A stretch of DNA of 64,000 bases from Ideonella benzenivorans (GTDB lineage: Bacteria > Pseudomonadota > Gammaproteobacteria > Burkholderiales > Burkholderiaceae_C): positions 372,001-436,000 of the forward strand of contig NZ_JAGWCB010000007.1 in NCBI RefSeq assembly GCF_020387415.1, written 5' to 3'. Each line of letters begins with the position of its first letter. Positions within the stretch are counted from its first letter, which is position 1. The position numbers and the translations under genes were made by a program. This document shows, piece by piece, positions 17,701 through 26,943 of the stretch. A model generated the notes under the pieces. The model was not told the DNA's origin. It made no database searches and saw nothing but the letters and a program-made list of their open reading frames with translations.

Positions 17701-17843
17701 AGATCGTCCGGAAACCGGTAGCCCACCAGGGCCTCCACAGTGCGGATCTGTGCTTCAGGGGCCGGCGGGTTCAGGCCCCCTCGCGGCACATCGGGCCGCA
17801 GGCGTTCACAGGCCTGCTGCAGCCTGTACCAAACATCGTGCAT
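14772..17843 (-). CDS. Tandem SUKH-like, degenerate STAND NTPase, pentapeptide-repeat protein
   Basis: A 1023-residue cytosolic protein with an unusual domain chain. Residues 1-180 look like a SUKH (Smi1/Knr4) domain: EALVGYRFPDDLREAYRHFN, then WLPIGVGSTDHCVYAD. Residues about 215-400 look like a second copy (ELGHHLPLEARV, then WLPVGQQLRHIVCLDFD). A P-loop NTPase region follows, with VVAPIGSGTSSLLKAL near 512-525 (the Walker A lysine is replaced) and LILDHVE with D590 as Walker B. The last 120 residues hold A-D/N-L-x-x pentapeptide repeats (about 895-1000). SUKH domains are known as toxin-immunity modules, and STAND proteins sense invasion. I infer a defence or immunity role. Codon use is looser than its neighbours, which suggests transfer. 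Confidence 0.8.
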   Translation of the reverse strand: MHDVWYRLQQACERLRPDVPRGGLNPPAPEAQIRTVEALVGYRFPDDLREAYRHFNGSTGRGLSAAERCPPLLLVVDWADLDALALRWSADRQMAADVRCDEDEDAPWRQPYRPFWRHPGWLPIGVGSTDHCVYADVDPAGSGQVGQLLDDDFDGAGRVVAPSLSASLERLLDALDDGRMRWDEEKANWVDRSGATVRRLDEATGPWPPTTATPRRGVRRRPKPPARPRLMPVALPDTFPTARAQMQAWAGPLPVDGKGLPLIGASSALIEHVETELGHHLPLEARVCWSVLDGARRFQHLEWKSLHEVLQQLRYWRSWLVLQAPANEHPRPPAGDDRLQPGPWRADWLPVGQQLRHIVCLDFDPGPAGTLGQLIVVERPGDAEWAGRPPEAPRWIAAGLMPWLWQVTTGASSPEGFENTASALLWHSLCGPAPVARRKRQRAWSPEGWQPDPEMRGPQPLLPRRWHVHRSTTALNALRCFAHLTDPCHASSHAITCARRWARGGANARGLVVAPIGSGTSSLLKALVAEMREAQRLDPCLPLPIYIDAQDHAGITDLSTLWQAEAQRRGADATGLMRAAAAGQCALILDHVEALLDAWPLLWTAFDQEGPSSRLLLACASEAFVSMRELQRASNAFLTADHRGAFHGWLAAPEMQPFSQGTVARTCRRLGHRIDPAASLLVEGTGDLPQRLGYLVLSAPWSSAARQGGDANRANSLETWWGYLAQRQRLCEEQQFKQLVTHAVASRWRGGEPLPPEYPAALRPWLCAALGIPMQEDEVHFARALSNLPLLLAMEQGDDGTVVDLLMHIMADADTGNRPCAHTLSETWRARGHTTAWTGAASLLRHEQPPEVAGFLLALGAAMASAMAASSSQGAWPDDEAVAAQLRQTLPYPLPLARTAGADLSGQDLLRLHLPGVDLRGACLDGADLAGAHLQDARLDGASMRATRLEGALLHRARLDGVLASDGCWRGANFTDASAEGLLAERCDLRQLQWNQRWSGAQFVDCITTDGATPATHEHPPCE

Positions 17844-18089
17844 GGAGTCACTTCTTCCCTGGTTGGCGGGCGCATGCACACCACGCCGGGGGAAGCCCGC
17901 CATCTGGGTTCCACACGGAGCAGGCAGCCGGCCGCATCTGCAGGCATCTTGGCATGCTGCCCCAGGGCCTTCCGCCGGCATTGCCTGCCAACGTCCGCCT
18001 GATTCAGGATGACGAGACGGATGCGCCGAACTCGACCAGCATGTACGCTAGGGGCCGACCGGCACCTGCCGGTGCTGCATCCTCCTGCC

Positions 18090-18869
18090 ATGTCCCCGCT
18101 GAACACCGAATTCCACCGCCTCTTCCTGTTCCCCCCTGGCCCGGCGTTGCCCGGCACCTTGCTGGATGCCCAGGGTCGCACCCGGGCCCTGGTGCTGGAG
18201 CTCATCGCACCGGTGGACACGGCAGCCCTGGGGGCGCTGTGGCAGGGGCTGCAGACCGAGCTGGGCATGCCCGCGCCGGCGGTGGCGGTGAACGGGCGCG
18301 ACGCGCTGCAGCTCTGGTGCTCACTGGCCCAGCCGGTGAGCCTGGGGCAGGCGCGGGCCTTTCTGGAGGGGCTGGTCGCCCGCTACCTGCCGGACGGGCC
18401 GGCCCGCCAGTGGCGGGCCTGGCCGGTGGCCGATGCGGCCGCGCCCGGGGGCGTGGCGCATGTCTCGCCCATCCCGGCCGAACAGCCGGGCGGCGAGTGC
18501 TGGTCGGCCTTCGTCTCACCCGATCTGGCGCCGGTCTTTGCCGAGACGCCCTGGCTGGACATCCCGCCGCGTGACGAGGCCCAGGCGGGCCTGTTGCGGG
18601 GACTGAGTGCCATCAGTCCCGCGGCCTGGGCGGAGGCGATGGCACAGCTGGCCCCGGCGGCGCCGGCCGGGCAGGCGGACACCGTGGAACCGTTCCCTGT
18701 GCAGGCCAGCGCAACGCCTCCCGGCGTGGGGCCTGCGGCGGAGATCACCGACCCGCGCGCCTTCCTGCAGGCGGTGATGTGCGACGCGCGGGTGCCGCTG
18801 GCCCTGCGCATCGAGGCGGCCAAGGCCTTGTTGCCGGGAACCCCTGGAGCCCCCGCGGCGGACCGCTGA
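18090..18869 (+). CDS. Conserved hypothetical protein
   Basis: A 259-residue soluble protein of unknown role. The first 130 residues (FHRLFLFPPGPALPG, then RALVLELIAP and LQLWCSLAQPV) look like a compact domain I recall only as an uncharacterised betaproteobacterial protein. The last 30 residues (DPRAFLQAVMCDARVPLALR) are a separate helical tail. A low-complexity Ala/Pro linker joins them. I preferred the ATG at 18090 to one at 18009 because the extra residues are basic and lack family support. It is divergent from the SUKH-NTPase gene, 246 bases apart. Confidence 0.6.
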   Translation: MSPLNTEFHRLFLFPPGPALPGTLLDAQGRTRALVLELIAPVDTAALGALWQGLQTELGMPAPAVAVNGRDALQLWCSLAQPVSLGQARAFLEGLVARYLPDGPARQWRAWPVADAAAPGGVAHVSPIPAEQPGGECWSAFVSPDLAPVFAETPWLDIPPRDEAQAGLLRGLSAISPAAWAEAMAQLAPAAPAGQADTVEPFPVQASATPPGVGPAAEITDPRAFLQAVMCDARVPLALRIEAAKALLPGTPGAPAADR

Positions 18870-18878
18870 GCGCCGAGT

Positions 18879-19868
18879 TCAGCGGTTGACGTCCACCACC
18901 ACGCGGTTGGCCGTCAGGCGGCCGTCCAGCAGCTCGGCCGAGGCAGTGATGGTTTCGGACAGGCCGATGGTGTGCACCATGCCGGCCAGCCGCTCGGGCG
19001 AGAGATGGCGCGCCAGCAGGGCCCAGGCCTCGGCCCGTCGTTCGTTGGGCACATAGACGCAGTTGATGCCGTAGAGAGTGACACCGCGCAGGATGAAGGG
19101 CATCACGGTGGCGGGGAAGTCCGCGCCACCGGCCAGCCCGCAGGCGGCCACGGCGCCATTCCACTTCGTGGCCGCGCAGGCGTTGGCCAGCGTGTGGCTG
19201 CCGACGGTGTCCACCACGCCGGCCCAGCGCTCGCTCTGCAGCGGCTTGCCGGGAGCGGCCAGGGTGGCGCGGTCGATCACCTCGGCCGCGCCCAGCGCCT
19301 TCAGGCCCTCGGCCAGTGCCGGGCGGCCGCTGGAGGTGTGCACCTCGAAGCCCAGGCCGGCCAGCAGCACGATGGCGACCGAGCCCACGCCACCGCTGCC
19401 GCCGGTCACCAGCACCGGGCCCTGCCCGGGCGTCAGGCCGTGGCGCAGCAGGGCCTGCACGCACAAGGCGGCGGTGTAGCCGGCCGTGCCGATGGCCATG
19501 GTGTCGCGCAGGCTGTAGGGGGCGGGCACCTTCAGCAGCCAGTCGGCCGCCACGCGGGCCTTTTGCGCCAGGCCGCCCCAGTGGGTCTCGCTCAGGCCCC
19601 AGCTGTTGACCACCACCGCGTCGCCGGGCTGCCAGGCCGGGTCGCTGCTCTGTTCCACCGTGCCGGCCAGATCGATGCCGGCCACCATCGGCCAGCTCTT
19701 GACGATGGCGCCGCGGCCGGTGATGGCCAGCGCGTCCTTGTAGTTCAGCGTGGACCAGGCCACGCGCACGGTGACATCGCCCGGGGGCAGGGCGTCGTCC
19801 GCCAGGTCCGCCAGCGTGGCGGTGGTGCTCTTGTCCGCGTTGCGGGTCAGCAGCAGGGCCTTGAACAT
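18879..19868 (-). CDS. acuI: Acryloyl-CoA reductase AcuI (YhdH/MDR family)
   Basis: A 329-residue medium-chain reductase. It opens MFKALLLTRNADKSTTA, carries STLNYKDALAITGRG and PMVAGIDLAGTVE, and has the NADPH loop VTGGSGGVGSVAI. These are the landmarks of AcuI, which reduces acryloyl-CoA to propionyl-CoA with NADPH. Zinc ligands are absent, as expected. It lies downstream of an acyl-CoA dehydrogenase and a cobalamin-binding protein, in a block that handles short acyl-CoAs. A role in detoxifying acryloyl-CoA is the likely one. Confidence 0.9.
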   Translation of the reverse strand: MFKALLLTRNADKSTTATLADLADDALPPGDVTVRVAWSTLNYKDALAITGRGAIVKSWPMVAGIDLAGTVEQSSDPAWQPGDAVVVNSWGLSETHWGGLAQKARVAADWLLKVPAPYSLRDTMAIGTAGYTAALCVQALLRHGLTPGQGPVLVTGGSGGVGSVAIVLLAGLGFEVHTSSGRPALAEGLKALGAAEVIDRATLAAPGKPLQSERWAGVVDTVGSHTLANACAATKWNGAVAACGLAGGADFPATVMPFILRGVTLYGINCVYVPNERRAEAWALLARHLSPERLAGMVHTIGLSETITASAELLDGRLTANRVVVDVNR

Positions 19869-19895
19869 GGTTGTCTCCTCTTCTCGGGGGTGGAT

Positions 19896-20717
19896 TCAGG
19901 CCAGGGTGCCGGCGGCGTGCCGCGCGGCCCAGGCGGTGATGAAACGGTGCAGGGCGTCCAGCCCGTCGGTCAGCGCGGCGGGGCCGGGCTGCAGGATCAG
20001 CGGCGATTTGATCTCGTGCAGCGCGCCGTGGCGCACCGCCGGGATCGTGTCCCAGCCGGGCCGGGCGGTCACTTGCTCGGGGCGGAACTTCTTGCCGCAC
20101 CAGGAGCCGATGATCAGATCCGGCGCGGCGCGGATCACCTCGTTGCGGTCGGCCACGATGCGGTCGCGGCCCAGCGGGGCGCGGGCCCGCTCGGGGAAGA
20201 TGTCGTCGCCGCCGGCGATGCCGATCAGCTCGCTGACCCAGCGGATGGCCGAGATCGAGGGCTCGTCCCATTCCTCGAAATAGACCTTGGGTCGGCGGGG
20301 CAGGCGGGCCGCGTCGGCGGCCACCGCGTCCAGCCGGGCCTGCAGCGTGGCCGCGTAGGCGTCGGCCTTCTCGGCCGTGCCCACCATGGCGCCCAGGCGG
20401 CGGATGTAGGCCAGGATCTGCGGCACCGAGCGGTGGTTGCTGATCCAGACCTCGACACCGGCTTGGATGAGCGCCTGTGCGATGTCGGCCTGCAGGTCGG
20501 AAAAACCGATCGCCAGGTCCGGCTGCAGGGCCAGGATGGCATCCAGCTTGGCGCTGGTGAAGGCCGAGACGCGCGGCTTGTCCTGCCGCGCGCGGGGCGG
20601 ACGCACCGTGAAGCCGGAAATGCCCACGATGCGTCCTTCTTCACCGAGGGCATAGAGCACCTCGGTCGGCTCCTCGGTCAGGCAGACGATGCGCTGCGGG
20701 AAGCCGTCGTTCCTCAC
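19896..20717 (-). CDS. Cobalamin-binding (BtuF-like) protein without signal peptide
   Basis: A 273-residue protein of the periplasmic-binding-protein class III (BtuF/TroA) fold: RIVCLTEEPTEVLYALGE, then KLDAILALQPDLAIGFSDLQ and PDLIIGSWCGKKF. There is no signal peptide or lipobox, unlike transport BtuF. I chose the GTG at 20717, 10 bases after the acyl-CoA dehydrogenase stop; the 5' end is uncertain. It is next to genes for a B12-dependent mutase and acyl-CoA enzymes, so a cytosolic B12-handling role is possible. That role is inference. Confidence 0.7.
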   Translation of the reverse strand: MRNDGFPQRIVCLTEEPTEVLYALGEEGRIVGISGFTVRPPRARQDKPRVSAFTSAKLDAILALQPDLAIGFSDLQADIAQALIQAGVEVWISNHRSVPQILAYIRRLGAMVGTAEKADAYAATLQARLDAVAADAARLPRRPKVYFEEWDEPSISAIRWVSELIGIAGGDDIFPERARAPLGRDRIVADRNEVIRAAPDLIIGSWCGKKFRPEQVTARPGWDTIPAVRHGALHEIKSPLILQPGPAALTDGLDALHRFITAWAARHAAGTLA

Positions 20718-20727
20718 GGCAAGCCGA

Positions 20728-22524
20728 TCAGAACTGCTCGTCGGCCATGGCCAGGGCGGCGTCCGCACCGTTCAGCACGGTGTAGGCCAGGCCCGAGGCG
20801 CCGCTCAGCACATGGTCGGCGTAGAAGCGCGCGGTCAGCAGCTTGGACTGCAGGAACGGCGCGTCGCCTTCACCCGCGGCCAGCTGACGCTTAGCCACCA
20901 GGGCGGCGCGGGCCATCTGCCAGCCACCGGTGACGATGCCGAACAGCTCCAGCATCGGCACGGCGGCCATCGCGGCCTGGCGGATGGCTTCGCCCTGGTG
21001 GGCCAGGATGAAGGCCACGCCCGACTTCAGCGCGGCAATGCCAGCTTCCAGCGAGGTGCCGATGGCTGCCAGCGATGCGTCGTCGCTGGCAGCCAGCTCG
21101 GCGCGCACGGCTTCCATCTGGGCGATCACCAAGCCGATGGTGGCGCCGCCATCGCGGGCGATCTTGCGGCCGATCAGGTCGGCGGCCTGGATGCCGGTGG
21201 TGCCCTCGTAGATGGTGGTGATGCGGGCATCACGCATGTGCTGCGCCGCGCCGGTCTCTTCGATGAAGCCCATGCCGCCGTGCACCTGCACGCCCAGCGA
21301 GGTCACCAGCAGCGAGGTCTCGGTGCTCCAGCCCTTGACGATGGGGATCATCAGTTCGACGAAGGCCTGCTGCGCCTTGCGCACTTCGGCGTCCGGGTGG
21401 GCGTGGGCGATGTCCATCGCCGCGGCGGTCACGCCGGCGACGGCGCGCAGCGCTTCGGTGCGCGACTTCATCTGCATCAGCATGCGGCGCACGTCCGGGT
21501 GGCGGATGATGGCCACCTTGTCACGGCTCTTGGCGCCTTGTTCCACGCCCTGGACGCGGGTGCGGGCATATTCGACCGCGCGTTGCGTGGCGCGTTCGCA
21601 CAGGCCCACGCCCTGCAGGCCCACGCCGTAGCGGGCGGCGTTCATCATGATGAACATGTACTCCAGGCCGCGGTTCTCTTCACCGACCAGCCAGCCGATG
21701 GCGCCATCGTTGTCACCGAAGGCCAACACGCAGGTCGGGCTGGCGTGGATGCCCAGCTTGTGCTCGATCGAGACACAGCGCACGTCGTTGCGCGCGCCCA
21801 GGCTGCCGTCGGCGTTGACCAGGAACTTCGGCACCACGAACAGCGAGATGCCCTTCACGCCTTCGGGCGCGGTGGGCGTGCGGGCCAGCACCAGGTGGAC
21901 GATGTTGTCGGTGAGGTCGTGCTCGCCGTAGGTGATGAAGATCTTCTGGCCGTGGATGCGGAAGCTGCCGTCGCCCTGCGGGATGGCCTTGGTGCGCACG
22001 GCCGCCAGGTCGGAGCCGGCCTGCGGCTCGGTCAGGTTCATCGAGCCGGTCCACTCGCCCGTCACCATCTTGGGCAGGTACATGGCCTTCTGCTCGGGCG
22101 TGCCGCACAGCTGCAGCGACTCGATGGCGCCGCGCGTCAGCATCGGGCACAGCGTGAACGAGGTGTTGGAGGCGTTCCACATTTCCTCGACCATGGCCGA
22201 GATGATGTGGGGCAGGCCCTGGCCGCCGAAGTCGGTGGGGCAGGACAGGGCGTTCCAGCCGCCGTCCACGAACTGGCTGTAGGCCTGCTTCCAGCCCGGG
22301 GCGGTGCTCACCTCGCCGTCCTTCCAGGTCGCGCCTTCACGGTCGCCGGGCACGTTGATGGGCGAGAGCACGCCGTTGGCGAATTTGCCGGCCTCCTCCA
22401 GGATGGCGTCGGCCAGCTCGGCATTGACCTCCTCGTTGCCGGGCAGGGCTGCCACAGCGTCGAGGTCGGCCAGCTCGCGCAGCACGAACTGCATGTCCTT
22501 CAGGGGGGCGATGTATTCACTCAT
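20728..22524 (-). CDS. Acyl-CoA dehydrogenase with extended C-terminus (DmdC-like)
   Basis: A 598-residue flavoenzyme, longer than the usual 380-400 because of a C-terminal extension (about 470-598). The core has the N-terminal helices, the middle FAD domain with [15 protein letters not shown], and [13 protein letters not shown] with the catalytic glutamate in the YEGT motif. Long members of this type include 3-methylmercaptopropionyl-CoA dehydrogenase (DmdC), but the substrate cannot be read from sequence. It lies 45 bases after the hydroxyacyl-CoA dehydrogenase gene on the same strand. Confidence 0.88.
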   Translation of the reverse strand: MSEYIAPLKDMQFVLRELADLDAVAALPGNEEVNAELADAILEEAGKFANGVLSPINVPGDREGATWKDGEVSTAPGWKQAYSQFVDGGWNALSCPTDFGGQGLPHIISAMVEEMWNASNTSFTLCPMLTRGAIESLQLCGTPEQKAMYLPKMVTGEWTGSMNLTEPQAGSDLAAVRTKAIPQGDGSFRIHGQKIFITYGEHDLTDNIVHLVLARTPTAPEGVKGISLFVVPKFLVNADGSLGARNDVRCVSIEHKLGIHASPTCVLAFGDNDGAIGWLVGEENRGLEYMFIMMNAARYGVGLQGVGLCERATQRAVEYARTRVQGVEQGAKSRDKVAIIRHPDVRRMLMQMKSRTEALRAVAGVTAAAMDIAHAHPDAEVRKAQQAFVELMIPIVKGWSTETSLLVTSLGVQVHGGMGFIEETGAAQHMRDARITTIYEGTTGIQAADLIGRKIARDGGATIGLVIAQMEAVRAELAASDDASLAAIGTSLEAGIAALKSGVAFILAHQGEAIRQAAMAAVPMLELFGIVTGGWQMARAALVAKRQLAAGEGDAPFLQSKLLTARFYADHVLSGASGLAYTVLNGADAALAMADEQF

Positions 22525-22569
22525 GGTTATTCGCTTGTCGTTGCGGTGAAAAGAAAGGGGTGGGGTGGC

Positions 22570-23421
22570 TCAGGCGTACAGGTAGAAGCCGTGGCCGGTC
22601 TTGCGGCCCAGGCGGCCGGCGGCGACCATTTCCTTGAGCAGCGGGGCCGGGCGGTACTTCGGGTCGTTGAAGCCGTCATAGAAGACGTTCATGATCGCCA
22701 GCATGGTGTCCAGCCCGATCATGTCGGCCAGCGCCAAGGGGCCGATCGGGTGGTTGCAGCCCAGCTTCATGCCAGCGTCGATGTCCTCGGCGGTGGCCGC
22801 GCCTTCGGCCAGCACGAAGATGGCTTCGTTGATCATCGGGCACAGGATGCGGTTGACCACGAAGCCCGGCTGGTTCTTGACCGTGATCGGGCTCTTGCCC
22901 AGTTGCTGGGCGAAGGCCACGGCCAGGGCGTGGGTGGCGTCGTTGGTCTGCAGGCCGCGGATCACTTCCACCAGGGCCATCATCGGCACCGGGTTGAAGA
23001 AGTGCAGGCCGATGGCGCGCTCGGGCTTGGCCAGCACGGCGGCCATCTGGGTGATGGAGATGGACGAGGTGTTGGAGGCGATGACGGTGCTGTCACCCAC
23101 CAGGCCTTCGACCTGGCGCAGGATGCGCAGCTTGAGCTCCAGGTTCTCGGTGGCGGCCTCGATCACCAGGTCGGCGCCCTTGAGGTCGTCGTAGCTGGTG
23201 CTGCCCTTGACCAGGGCCAGCGCGGCGTCGCGCTGGGCTTCGGTCAGCTTTTCCTTCTTGATCAGGCGGTCCAGGCTCTTGGTGATGGTGGCGATGCCGT
23301 GCTGCACGGCCGCGTCCGAGATGTCCACCATCGTGACCGGCACGCCCGCCACGGCGCAGGCCTGCGCGATGCCGTTGCCCATGGTGCCGGCGCCGATCAC
23401 GCCAATGTGCTGAATGCTCAT
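22570..23421 (-). CDS. 3-hydroxyacyl-CoA (3-hydroxybutyryl-CoA) dehydrogenase
   Basis: A 283-residue NAD-dependent enzyme. The Rossmann start IGVIGAGTMGNGIAQACA is followed by ASNTSSISIT, and the catalytic histidine lies in GLHFFNPVPMM with its glutamate partner in LVEVIRG. It oxidises L-3-hydroxyacyl-CoA, most likely hydroxybutyryl-CoA, to the 3-oxo form in the cytosol. It precedes the acyl-CoA dehydrogenase in the same direction and follows icmF across a 97-base gap with two hairpins. Its length is the family norm for short-chain dehydrogenases. Confidence 0.92.
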   Translation of the reverse strand: MSIQHIGVIGAGTMGNGIAQACAVAGVPVTMVDISDAAVQHGIATITKSLDRLIKKEKLTEAQRDAALALVKGSTSYDDLKGADLVIEAATENLELKLRILRQVEGLVGDSTVIASNTSSISITQMAAVLAKPERAIGLHFFNPVPMMALVEVIRGLQTNDATHALAVAFAQQLGKSPITVKNQPGFVVNRILCPMINEAIFVLAEGAATAEDIDAGMKLGCNHPIGPLALADMIGLDTMLAIMNVFYDGFNDPKYRPAPLLKEMVAAGRLGRKTGHGFYLYA

Positions 23422-23451
23422 GTTGAGTCCTCGGGTTGATGAAACGGATGT

Positions 23452-23469
23452 GGGGCGCCTGAGCGCCCC
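23452..23469. other. Hairpin in the icmF-hydroxyacyl-CoA dehydrogenase gap
   Basis: GGGGCGC-CTGA-GCGCCCC is a perfect 7-bp stem with a 4-base loop. A second stem, CGCCGGC-loop-GCCGGCG, lies close to the icmF stop, and a T-run (plus-strand A-run near 23475) lies between the two on the transcribed strand. The spacing is not that of a standard terminator. It may protect or partly terminate the transcript. Confidence 0.45.
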
Positions 23470-23518
23470 GATGCGAAAAAACCGTCTGTGATGATGCGCC
23501 GGCCAGATGCCGGCGGTG

Positions 23519-26500
23519 TTACATGCTGCGCCGGTACTGTCCTCCGACCTCGAACAGGGCCGAGGTGATCTGACCCAGCGAACAACAGCGTACCGCGTCC
23601 ATCAACACACTGAACACATTGGTGTTGTCGATGACCGCCTGCTGCAGCCGGGCCAGCAGGGCCGGGGCCTCGTCGGCATGGCGGGCCTGGAAGTCGGCCA
23701 GGCGCTGCAGCTGGGATTGCTTTTCCTCCTCGGTGGAGCGGGCCAACTCGATGTGATCCGGCACCGGGTCGCCCTTGGGGTGGCGGAAGGTGTTGACGCC
23801 GATGATGGGGTACTCGCCGGTGTGCTTGAGCATCTCGTAGTGCATGCTCTCTTCCTGGATCTTGCTGCGCTGGTAGCCCGTCTCCATCGCGCCCAGCACG
23901 CCGCCGCGCTCGGCGATCTTCTCGAACTCGGCCAGCACCGCCTCTTCCACCAGCTCGGTCAGTTCGTCGATGATGAAGGCGCCCTGGCTGGGGTTCTCGT
24001 TCTTGGCCAGGCCCCACTCGCGGTTGATGATCAGCTGGATGGCCATGGCGCGGCGCACGCTGTCCTCGGTCGGTGTGGTGATGGCCTCGTCGAAGGCGTT
24101 GGTGTGCAGCGAGTTGCAGTTGTCGTAGATGGCGATCAGCGCCTGCAGCGTGGTGCGGATGTCGTTGAACTGGATCTCCTGCGCGTGCAGGCTGCGACCG
24201 CTGGTCTGGATGTGGTACTTGAGCTTCTGGCTGCGCTCGTTGGCGCCGTACTTCTCCTTCATCGCCACCGCCCAGATGCGGCGGGCGACGCGGCCCAGCA
24301 CGGTGTACTCCGGGTCCATGCCGTTGCTGAAGAAGAAGCTCAGGTTGGGCGCGAAGTCGTCGATGTGCATGCCGCGGGCCAGGTACGCCTCGACATAGGT
24401 GAAGCCATTGGCCAGCGTGAAGGCCAGCTGGCTGATCGGGTTCGCGCCGGCCTCGGCGATGTGGTAGCCGCTGATGGACACCGAGTAGAAGTTGCGCACG
24501 TCGTGGTGCACGAAGTGCTCGGCGATGTCGCCCATCACCTTCAGGCTGAATTCGGTCGAGAAAATGCAGGTGTTCTGCCCCTGGTCTTCCTTCAGGATGT
24601 CGGCCTGCACGGTGCCGCGCACGTTGGCCAGCACCCATTCGCGGATCTTCTCGGCCTCGGTGGGCGTGGGCTCGCGGCCGTTGTCGGCGCGGAACTTGGC
24701 CAGCTGCTGGTCGATGGCGGTGTTCATGAACATCGCCAGGAGGGTGGGCGCCGGGCCGTTGATGGTCATCGACACCGAGGTGGTCGGGCAGCACAGGTCG
24801 AAGCCGTCGTACAGCACCCTCATGTCGTCCAGCGTGGCGATGCTGACGCCGGAGTTGCCGATCTTGCCGTAGATGTCGGGCCGCCGATCCGGGTCGTTGC
24901 CGTAGAGCGTGACCGAATCGAAGGCGGTGGACAGGCGGTGCGCGGGCATGCCCTCGCTGACCAGCTTGAAGCGCCGGTTGGTGCGGAAGGCGTCGCCCTC
25001 GCCGGCGAACATGCGGGTCGGGTCCTCGCCCTCGCGCTTGAAGGCGAAGGTGCCGGCGGTGTAGGGGTAGCTGCCGGGCACGTTCTCCAGCATCAGCCAC
25101 TTCAGCAGCTCGCCGTGGTCCTCGTAGCCGGGCAGGGCGACCTTGCGGATGGTGTTGCCCGACAGCGTGGTGTGGGTCAGCGCGGTGCGGATCTCCTTGT
25201 CACGGATCTTCACCACGTACTCGGCGCCGGCATAGGCCTTCTGCATGTCCGGCCACTGGGCCAGCAACTGGCGGGCCTCGGGCTGCAGGCGGGCCTCGCG
25301 GGCCTCGGCCAGGGCGGCCAGGCGCTCGGCGTCGGTGGCCTCGGGGGCGCCGGCCAACAGCATCTGGCGGGCGGCGCGCAGCTGCTGCACCTCGCGGGCC
25401 AGGCGGGCCTGCTCGCGGGCGGTCTGCTTGTAGCCGCGCACGCCGCCGGCGATCTCGGCCAGGTAGCGGGTGCGGGCCGGCGGCACGATGGGCACCTGGT
25501 GGGTGCTGTGGCGGGTGGCCACGCGGGGCAGGCGGCCCTCGCTCACCGGCAGGCCCAGGCCGGCCAGGCGGGCCTTGAGGGCCTGGTACAGCGCGGTCAC
25601 GCCGTCGTCGTTGAAGCGGCTGGCCATGGTGCCGAAGACCGGCATGGCGTCGGTGGATTCGGTGAAGGCCTCGCGGTTGCGCTGCACCTGCTTGGCCACG
25701 TCGCGCAGCGCGTCCAGCGCGCCCTTGCGGTCGAACTTGTTGATCGCCACGAACTCGGCGAAGTCCAGCATGTCGATCTTCTCGAGCTGGCTGGCGGCGC
25801 CGAACTCCGGCGTCATGACGTACATGGGCACACTGACATGCGGCACGATGGCAGCGTCACCCTGGCCGATGCCGGAGGTTTCGACGATGATGAGATCAAA
25901 ACCGGCCAGCTTGGTGGCGGCCAGCACATCGGGCAGGGCGGCGGAGATCTCGCTGCCGGTGTCGCGGGTGGCCAGCGAACGCATGTAGACGCGCGGGCCC
26001 TGGGACCACGGTCCGATGGCGTTCATGCGGATGCGGTCACCCAGCAGGGCGCCGCCGCTCTTGCGGCGCGAGGGGTCGATGCTGATGACGGCGATGCGCA
26101 GCGCATCGTCCTGGTCCAGCCGGAAACGGCGCACCAGCTCGTCGGTCAGGCTGGACTTGCCGGCGCCGCCGGTGCCGGTGATGCCCAGCACGGGCGTCTT
26201 CACCTGGGCGGCGCGCTGGTGCAGCTCGGCCACCAGGGCCGCATCGGCCTGGTGGTTCTCCAGCGCGGTGATGAGCTGGGCCAGGGCGCGCCAGGCGGCT
26301 GGGCCGTGGCCGGTGAGGGCGTCCAGCGAGCGCGGGGCCAGGGAGGACAGCTCCCGGTCGCAGCGCATCACCATCTCGCCGATCATGCCCTGCAGGCCCA
26401 TGCGCTGGCCGTCCTCGGGGCTGAAGATGCGGGCCACGCCATAGGCCTGCAGCTCGCGGATCTCGGCCGGCACGATCACGCCGCCGCCGCCGCCGAAGAC

Positions 26501-26809
26501 CTGGATGTGCTCGCCGCCCTGGGCCTTGAGCAGGTCCACCGCGTACTTGAAGTACTCGACATGGCCGCCTTGGTAGGAGCTGATGGCGATGCCCTGGGCG
26601 TCCTCCTGCAGCGCGGCAGTGACGATCTCCTCCACCGAGCGGTTGTGGCCCAGGTGGATCACCTCGGCGCCCATGCCCTGCAGGATGCGCCGCATGATGT
26701 TGATGGATGCATCGTGGCCATCGAACAGCGACGCAGCGGTGACGAAACGCACCTTGTGCTGCGGGCGGTAGTTGGCCAGGGCCTTGAACTCTGCGGTCAG
26801 CTCGGTCAT
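23519..26809 (-). CDS. icmF: Fused isobutyryl-CoA mutase IcmF
   Basis: A 1096-residue B12 enzyme. An N-terminal cobalamin-binding domain (about 20-150) has [20 protein letters not shown] with the DxH axial histidine. A MeaI-type G-protein chaperone domain follows, with a P-loop GTGGAGKSS near 210, and then the catalytic mutase barrel (about 550-1090). It interconverts isobutyryl-CoA and n-butyryl-CoA, and family members can also act on pivalyl-CoA. Neighbouring acyl-CoA enzymes fit butyrate or valine-type metabolism. AAGACC-like bases precede the ATG and no strong ribosome site is visible. Confidence 0.95.
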   Translation of the reverse strand: MTELTAEFKALANYRPQHKVRFVTAASLFDGHDASINIMRRILQGMGAEVIHLGHNRSVEEIVTAALQEDAQGIAISSYQGGHVEYFKYAVDLLKAQGGEHIQVFGGGGGVIVPAEIRELQAYGVARIFSPEDGQRMGLQGMIGEMVMRCDRELSSLAPRSLDALTGHGPAAWRALAQLITALENHQADAALVAELHQRAAQVKTPVLGITGTGGAGKSSLTDELVRRFRLDQDDALRIAVISIDPSRRKSGGALLGDRIRMNAIGPWSQGPRVYMRSLATRDTGSEISAALPDVLAATKLAGFDLIIVETSGIGQGDAAIVPHVSVPMYVMTPEFGAASQLEKIDMLDFAEFVAINKFDRKGALDALRDVAKQVQRNREAFTESTDAMPVFGTMASRFNDDGVTALYQALKARLAGLGLPVSEGRLPRVATRHSTHQVPIVPPARTRYLAEIAGGVRGYKQTAREQARLAREVQQLRAARQMLLAGAPEATDAERLAALAEAREARLQPEARQLLAQWPDMQKAYAGAEYVVKIRDKEIRTALTHTTLSGNTIRKVALPGYEDHGELLKWLMLENVPGSYPYTAGTFAFKREGEDPTRMFAGEGDAFRTNRRFKLVSEGMPAHRLSTAFDSVTLYGNDPDRRPDIYGKIGNSGVSIATLDDMRVLYDGFDLCCPTTSVSMTINGPAPTLLAMFMNTAIDQQLAKFRADNGREPTPTEAEKIREWVLANVRGTVQADILKEDQGQNTCIFSTEFSLKVMGDIAEHFVHHDVRNFYSVSISGYHIAEAGANPISQLAFTLANGFTYVEAYLARGMHIDDFAPNLSFFFSNGMDPEYTVLGRVARRIWAVAMKEKYGANERSQKLKYHIQTSGRSLHAQEIQFNDIRTTLQALIAIYDNCNSLHTNAFDEAITTPTEDSVRRAMAIQLIINREWGLAKNENPSQGAFIIDELTELVEEAVLAEFEKIAERGGVLGAMETGYQRSKIQEESMHYEMLKHTGEYPIIGVNTFRHPKGDPVPDHIELARSTEEEKQSQLQRLADFQARHADEAPALLARLQQAVIDNTNVFSVLMDAVRCCSLGQITSALFEVGGQYRRSM

Positions 26810-26943
26810 GGTCTTGTGTCTCCTGGTGGGCGACTTTAGGCAGCCGAGGGGGTGGGCACCATGACCTCACCGACCAGCCCGTTGGCGTTTTTGGACACCC
26901 TCGGGGCCGCCCGCCTGAGGGGCACGGCGATAATTCCGCCCAA

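Noticed and set aside
20689-23439. A 916-codon plus-strand open frame across the two dehydrogenase genes
   Set aside because: It spans two real minus-strand genes and the gap between them, is rich in His/Gly/Gln, and has no ribosome site or recognisable domain.
23507-26839. A very long open frame on the plus strand, antisense to icmF
   Set aside because: It mirrors the codon phase of icmF, a known effect in GC-rich genes. Its translation is low-complexity (His, Gly, Val, Gln-rich) and shows no domain, while icmF shows clear B12, G-protein and mutase motifs.
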